Below, piece by piece: positions 57,740-64,000 of a DNA stretch of 64,000 nt. The stretch covers positions 1 through 64,000 of the forward strand of contig NW_027102714.1 of assembly GCF_036373705.1 (NCBI RefSeq), written 5' to 3'. Each line of letters begins with the position of its first letter. Positions within the stretch are counted from its first letter, which is position 1. Source of the stretch: Amia ocellicauda. Its lineage: Eukaryota > Chordata > Actinopteri > Amiiformes > Amiidae. Below the pieces are notes generated by a model, which was given only the letters and a program-made list of their open reading frames with translations, had not been told where the DNA came from and did not search any database. Position numbers and translations under genes: made by a program.

Positions 57740-57990
57740 TTGTTGTACTTTGGAATCGGTTCATGCTTCACGATTGGTTAATTGCCTATTTTTTTTTTGC
57801 CTTCATAAACAATTCGTGGATCGACTTTGCTCCCTTTTTCTTGGGATTGTGCGTCTTGTAGGCAGTCCATAGGTTGTCCCTATATTAATTTATTCATGAA
57901 ATTCCAACTGAAATAGCGACAGTTCTACAGCTATTTCAAACCGGAAGTTTGAATCGCTCCTGATTCAGGAAAAAGTTCTTCATTTACACC

Positions 57991-59022
57991 GTCTCGTTCT
58001 GTCCGTCCCTCCCCTCCTCAGCCTTGGATCTCTTCTGTTCTCCGCTCGACCTGATCCAGTCTGCGCACCACTGAGCACAAGTGGAAGAGATCCAAACTCC
58101 CAACGACCCTCGCACTCTACCACTCTCTACTGCCCACATTCCCCTCCTCGCTCACCTCAGTCTTACTTCCAGTCATTCTTTGAATCCACTGTCCACAACC
58201 CCTGCAAGCTTTACTCCACCTTCTCTCTCATCTCCCCCCTCCTCCCTCATCTCATCTCACCTCATCATTTTGCCTCATTCTTCTACAAGATCACAGACAT
58301 CCACAAGCTCTTCAACAGTCTCCTCTCCACTCCCACCCTGCCCAAGTCTCCCACCGATCAAGCTTCCATTTCTTCATTCTCTCCTCTCTCAGACTCTGAA
58401 CTTTCCTCTCTCCTCCTAGGTCACAAACCCATAATATGTCCCCTGGACCCTCTCTCTACTCGCCTCCTGCAAACGTCTGCTCCATTTCAACTCCCCTTCT
58501 TCACCTCCCTCCTCAACTCCTCACTCCTCTCTGGCTGTTTCCCCTCTTGCATTTAAACAAGCTGCGGTCATCCCACTCCTCAAGAAACCTACCCTTGACC
58601 CCACCTCTCCTCAGAGGCACCTGTCTCTGCCCTGTCGCCCTACTCCCCTTCCTCTCAAAGACCCTCGAGCGTGCGGTCCACTGTCAGCTCTCTGCATTCC
58701 TTTCCCATCTCTCACTTCTTGATCCTCTGCAATCCGCCTTCCAAACACCGCTCACACCACTGAGACTGCTGTCCTGGCAGTCACTGACTCCCTCAACTGT
58801 GCTCGGGCAGCCTCCCTCTCCTCAATCCTCATCCTCCTTGGTCTCTCTGCAACATTTGACACCGTCGATCACTCCATCCTCCTCTCCTGCCTCGCTGACC
58901 TTGGAATCTCTGGGACTGCTCTCACTTGCTTCTCCTCCTACCTCAACGACCGGACCTATCAAGTGGCGAGCTTCCTCATCCACCCCTCAACCTCTCCTCA
59001 CAGGCATAACCCCCGGGTTTAG
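57991..59022 (+). mobile_element. L2 reverse transcriptase remnant (unit E)
   Basis: Long form as in units A and D; frames shift as there. Confidence 0.75.
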
Positions 59023-61312
59023 CTATCCTCCCGATGGGTCACACTTCGGTAACTACCTTTTTTACTTTCATGGGGCCCTGAAATCCTGGCTGCGCCCCTG
59101 GTCATGAAAGCTGTAATGTCTGGTATCAAAATACATTACTGGCTTTCGGCTTACACACGTCATTTCAACCCACTTGCTCAAGCAGACCGAGTAAACGTTT
59201 ACTCGAGGTATACGGTCACACAGAAGGAGCATCCCAAGAACACCAGTAAATGGCGTAGAAATTTTGAAAACATGCACAATTTTCCACGATCTAAGCCCAC
59301 AGTTTACATGCAAAATCTAATGTCTGAGATGATGGTATCCATGTAACATTCCCGAAATGGACGCATTTTAAAAGTGCAAGGTAACGGTCTGGTCCATTTA
59401 TTGTGGGTTTCAAGGTAAAGTACATTGCTGATGGACGTTTCATGGATAATGCGGATCAGTGGTTTCCTTTATCATTATGCTCTCTAAATTGTTGTGGGTC
59501 TGTTGTACACTGTTCAGTACTGTACATCGTGTTTTAATCCTAACTTGATAAAACACTTCGATTCATGGCTTTGTAGCCCCACCAGTGATGTAAAAAAACA
59601 CTCGGTAAGATCATTAAAACAAAGTATTAAACAAGGCGCAATGCACAAGACAGTCCTTTGCCCTGTGCAGTGCTGCGGGTAAACAACTCGTCTCTAGTGC
59701 AATAAACTAAGACCATGTAAACCCGAGAGGGAGAGGGGCATTTAATCTGTGACTCGAGCATATTGTCTCCAGTGAGGTCAATACATGCGTCAGGGATATG
59801 TATGCTAAATGTAATGTAAATATGATGGATATAATGTATATTGTGGTGGAGTTTATAAAGATAATGTCAGGGGAACTTTAGTGATGTTCTGTGTTTTCTA
59901 AATTCCAAGCAGTGGGACTTTAAGTCATAACTTTGTGAGGAATTTACATGTCTTTATAAATTATATATCATTATAAAGTAATAATCCAGCTCACTTTGCT
60001 AGCTAGCCTACTGCCAGTTGCCATCCAAATGATGATAATGATCAGCTAGTAGTTAAGTACTGCAGTAGTTTGCCAGTTGTCAGCTAATGATTTTTCATAG
60101 TATTGTATTATTTAAATTCAGTTTCTTGTGCACTATAGTATTTTCAGTATTGAGTATTTTTGGTGTGGATGTTATTTTACCTAAACAGTTTATTAGTTAT
60201 TGCTCTGATTTCAATATGCATAGTGCACTATTTACATTTGTATTGATTATTACATCAATTTCTTCAACAAGTACAGTGAATGTTAAAGTGCAATACATGT
60301 TCTGTGATGTGCATTATTTAATTGTTTGTGTTTATTTTAGTTTTAACTAAACATTCTCTATACGCCATAAACATGGGCACCACTAAAATGTTTTTCATCG
60401 AGAGGGGGGATGGTTCTGGGGCTACTATCAAATCTCGCATATGGCCCCCAAATGGCTAGGGCCGGCTCTGGACATCACACATTACATAGGATGGGACTGA
60501 CGTTGGATGGGACTTTTCGTGACTTAAATCAAGTAACAAGTTACTAGTACACACATAGCCTCTAAGTGTACTGAGTAATGATACTCTCTCTTTCGTTCAT
60601 TCGTTCCTTAGTATAATTACCTTTAGTAGTAGTAGTACTGGCCACTACTCGGAAGGCAGCGATGCGCACCAATAGATCACGAAAGCTTTCTCATAGTTTT
60701 GTGTTTTAGATAATGGTTCAATACGGACTCAATCCCCTTTCATGGACATGGCAGGGAACTTGCAGTTAGAACTAAGGAGTCTAATAAGACTTGGTGGTAC
60801 GCAGAACTGAAGTGCCAAGTGACAGGCTATTACTTTCATTGCACATCGCATTGTCTTCTCGCAGGGAGCGAATTGGGGAAATGTTGGATTCACGGCATCA
60901 TGTAGAAAGACTGAATGGTTTAGTTACAGAAAAAGATAAAAAAGATAGTGACCTTTCTTACTAGCTGAACTAACCTGCATAAAATTAAGAAGATACAGAC
61001 ATTTTCATGCAATTATTTCAAGTTACAGTCTGCTGCTCAGACACAGTTTGGCGCACAGATGCAACTATCATCAACTCAATTATAAACATATATCTAGACA
61101 GACAGAGAGACAGACATGGACTACATATCGTGCACATAGTATGAAATCATGCTGGTATATGTAGGCTTGTAGATGATTGTTAAGAGGCCTATTTGGAAAC
61201 ATACGAAATGAGATATTACCATAATGAAGTCATGATACATGAAGGAAATGTTTTTCATGTTGGCAAAAGTACCCTGTCAAAATGAAAATGAATGAGAGAA
61301 TACTAAAACAAA

Positions 61313-61364
61313 GGGCTCGTCCGGGATTTGAACCCTTTGAATCATACCCCTAGACCAACGAGCC
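61313..61364 (-). pseudogene. tRNA-Pro pseudogene (unit E)
   Basis: Same 52-base form lacking the anticodon arm. Confidence 0.85.
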
Positions 61365-62086
61365 ACATAGCACAGGTTTCTGTGAAAACTAGTTAACATC
61401 GGTGCCACGTAGAGAGTTGTGCGCTCCTCTATTTGAACACTTCCTTCTTCAAACATTGCATGAGTGTCTGACTGCCGCCATCTAGCGGTGCTGACTGACC
61501 GATGGCTCGGGTATCTTGGATGTTGTTAAATGACATAACTGTCCGCCCAAGACACTGATGACCAAGGGTCATAGTTTTCCCCTGTAATAATAACAACAAT
61601 AGTAATTGGAGTGAATGGAAGTGGCATTTCTATTTCTCCTTACTTTAGCCGTCATCGTCGCCAACATTGTTGTTGGTGAGCATGGAGAGGAGTGTATTAG
61701 CTTTTAAAGTATATTCAAGCAATGAACACGTCAAATAAATGTAATACCGAATACTTTTGCACGCAAGTGCACATGTATGTTACAGCGCTTCTGGGAGCAC
61801 GGCCCACGTGAAGCAAGAGGGCGCAGTAAAGGTCTGCGAGTCAAGTGTGATGTGGGTATCCTGCAGCAGGGAGAGGAACCTTTGTTTTTCTACAGACGAA
61901 GCTGGTGCTGTGGGATACTAGTGTAAGGCCATTTATTCGTCATCTGTTCATGCGCAACGGTTCACCAGAAGTGTGTTAGTGAAAACAGCGGTAAGTGCAG
62001 GCTTAGTAGGGTCGCAATAGCTTGAATGGTGTCGAACTCCCCCGAAGCATCACAAATGTGATGGCGGAAGCCTAGAAAGAAAACGT

Positions 62087-62158
62087 TGCGTTGGCCGGGA
62101 ATCGAACCCGGGTCAACTGCTTGGAAGGCAGCTATGCTCACCACTATACCACCAACGC
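62087..62158 (-). tRNA. trnG-UCC: tRNA-Gly (anticodon UCC), unit E
   Basis: Identical to the unit B and C genes, with the TTTT terminator downstream. Confidence 0.96.
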
Positions 62159-62695
62159 CCAAAAAGTCTCTCATTCCATGACTTTTGATGCATTTCAGAT
62201 CATTCATCTGACTAGATACATGCGAATAATCACAGCCTACAGTGTAAAGCTTCTGATTACAGACAGGGCGTGTTAAGTGTGCTAAGTAACTTGCTAAATT
62301 CACTAACAAACAGTCGCTGCTCTTACTACAAAACAGGTGCAAGATATATCATTCTTAGCTAAACAAACCACGTAAACAATCAATGTAACTCTTAACTAAA
62401 CTAGGAAACGCGAGAGAAAAAGGCGATACTTAGCTGCGGCGACTTGAGCGACTTCTCAGCTGGCTTGCCCGAGTGTCCAGATGCATATGTGGAAATACTT
62501 CTATACAAACCATGAACATAGATTCTCGATAGATGAATACTGTTTATTTAAAGGTCAGTTTTTATTTAGCGCATAGTTTATTGAATTTACCCACCAAGGT
62601 GGAACACGGACAATGATGTATTTGATTGACAGTGTAACTTGGACTGTTGGAGTAACTTGGACACCCATTGGAATGGAAAAACAAACTCGAGAAAA

Positions 62696-62697
<2 letters not shown>

Positions 62698-62739
<42 letters not shown>
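62698..62739. repeat. GT microsatellite, longest copy
   Basis: (GT)n of 42 bases, against 26-28 in units A, B and C. Confidence 0.9.
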
Positions 62740-62740
<1 letters not shown>

Positions 62741-63146
62741 ACCTGCTGGTAGTGATGCATTTACATAACCTACAGACTATTTGGGCTGATTGTTCCTGGT
62801 GTATTAATGAAACTTTTCAAAGCGGTGGCTTACGTAGATGACATCACAGTCATTGTTAAGAATGGCAAGGATGTACCTTACCTTAAATGACTGTCAGAAA
62901 TGAATTGAGTTTCTTCAGTGGTTAATGGCTTTTACTGGGGGAACTAGGTAGAAAGCAAGCCACTGTCTCTAGCCACATTTTGGACAAATGGACAAAACTA
63001 GATGGATTTAAAAATAGACGGATAGACAGTCGGATGGCGTCTGTCTACAATATTTTAAATGATAATAGTATATGTAGTATATGCATGTGTATTATCAACT
63101 AATCTTTACAGAAAAGGGGTAATACCATAATAAAATGCTGATGAGA

Positions 63147-63420
63147 GGAGAAGAGATCTTATTCACTGGACAAATACATGATTTCGACAATTGTCGTACA
63201 TCTTGACGGCACTTAGCTTTACTTTTCACAATGTATGACTGCACTTACTGTACTTAACTGTATACATTGGAAGTTGTAAAATGTATTATCTTGAATTGCT
63301 TTGTTTAATGTAAATTTGAATTTGTAATGTTTGATGCCTTGTACTTAACTGTATTCTTGCACTTATGTTGCAAGTCGCCCTGCATAAGGGCGTCTGCCAA
63401 GAAATAAAAATAATAATAAT
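63147..63420 (+). mobile_element. L2 3' end (unit E)
   Basis: Same tail as in unit C, with only the left 84-bp repeat (63063-63146). Confidence 0.75.
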
Positions 63421-63471
63421 GTGTTTTATACAATGAGAAATTAAGAAAACCGTAAAAGAAAGGCATTTTAA

Positions 63472-63515
63472 ACCAGGACCTCTCGCACTCTAAGAGAGAA
63501 TCATATCTCGAACAA
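63472..63515 (-). pseudogene. Second tRNA-Pro remnant (unit E)
   Basis: Same anticodon-arm remnant as at 10386-10430. Confidence 0.6.
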
Positions 63516-64000
63516 ACTTACATTAGTGACATCTTTACACTAGTGCCACGTAGAAAGCGGTGCGCTCCAACAACTGGAAACTTTCTCAGTCTCAAGTTCA
63601 AGCACCTTGTGTGTGACTGCCATCTAATGTTGCTGACTAATAGCACTATTGGACTAGAGGAGCTGGGGCTGGCAGAAATTCAGCCAGGCTTTTCTACAGG
63701 CGCAAACTCAGCTGATGCTGTGTAGGCTACTCCGTGTACGTCAATGAAAGTCTAGTGACTTCAATATACACACCCCGATGCACCCAAAGAGTGATTGTCA
63801 AAGTATGAGTGACTCGCTCCACTAGCAGCACCGACCTGCATCTCTCTGTGACACCCGGCGCCTCCGTCTGGATAAGCTGCTGGTAATGCCGAGCACGGCA
63901 GCAGATCTTGTACAGTGGAACCCTAATAATATTCCTAATAATATGGCAACATCCTGGGGGGTCGGTGTGCCGCGCCACAGTGCAGCGACCTTAGCGCATC

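Larger units (their letters stand above)
55827..64000. repeat. Tandem unit E (long form, runs off the window)
   Basis: Fifth copy, following the Polinton just as unit A follows the first copy. It shares with A small variants in its first kilobase (for example TTTATGTTTGAAAC, where D has TTTATTTTTGAAAC). Near 63420 it has the junction seen in C, without the second 84-bp repeat. The window ends before tRNA-Trp and the Tc1 site. Unlisted gaps hold the same unrecognised DNA as unit A. Confidence 0.92.

Overview
The window looks like nuclear DNA of a vertebrate, most likely a ray-finned fish. It holds vertebrate-type tRNA genes, an L2-type LINE, a Tc1-like transposon with a 36-residue D-E spacing, GT microsatellites, and an adintovirus-type Polinton. 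I saw no clear host protein-coding gene. The species cannot be named from sequence alone.

Layout. Positions 1-2683 are the right end of one Polinton copy. Four direct tandem units follow: A 2690-14087, B 14088-23253, C 23254-32357, D 32358-39254. A second Polinton (39255-55820) is complete from terminal repeat to terminal repeat. A fifth unit, E (55827-64000), runs off the window. A full unit carries, in order, an imperfect inverted-terminal block containing part of an L2 reverse transcriptase, a tRNA-Pro pseudogene, a tRNA-Gly(UCC) gene, a GT microsatellite, an L2 3' end, a second tRNA-Pro remnant, a tRNA-Trp(CCA) gene and a Tc1-like element. Units A, D and E have an extra ~2.2 kb that B and C lack. 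Unit D has lost ~4.2 kb, including tRNA-Trp and the Tc1 element. The array is therefore an amplified tRNA-gene segment remodelled by unequal exchange. Both Polinton copies sit at the same point of the unit with the same CACATC flank, so the Polinton was probably copied along with the array.

The Polinton is 16,566 bp, with 181-bp terminal inverted repeats (two mismatches) and a 6-bp target duplication. The left half reads rightward: two unrecognised accessory genes, a possible Bcl-2-like gene, a chromodomain integrase, a penton-like minor capsid protein, a basic pVI/pX-like protein, the double jelly-roll major capsid protein and an adenain-type protease. The right half reads leftward: a conserved unknown protein, a small basic/hydrophobic virion-type protein, an FtsK/HerA-type packaging ATPase, a protein-primed family B DNA polymerase, and a six-exon gene whose introns are all phase 1. 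The halves converge on poly(A) signals near 46.1 kb. Most genes are open; I see about two breaks, in the ATPase and polymerase regions, so the copy is young but probably not fully whole.

Most notable: the six-exon gene at the right end, the Bcl-2-like reading frame, adenovirus-like TGACGTA and GC-rich motifs in the terminal repeats, a tRNA-Gly copy that has gained the G3:U70 pair, and the co-amplification of a Polinton with a tRNA array.
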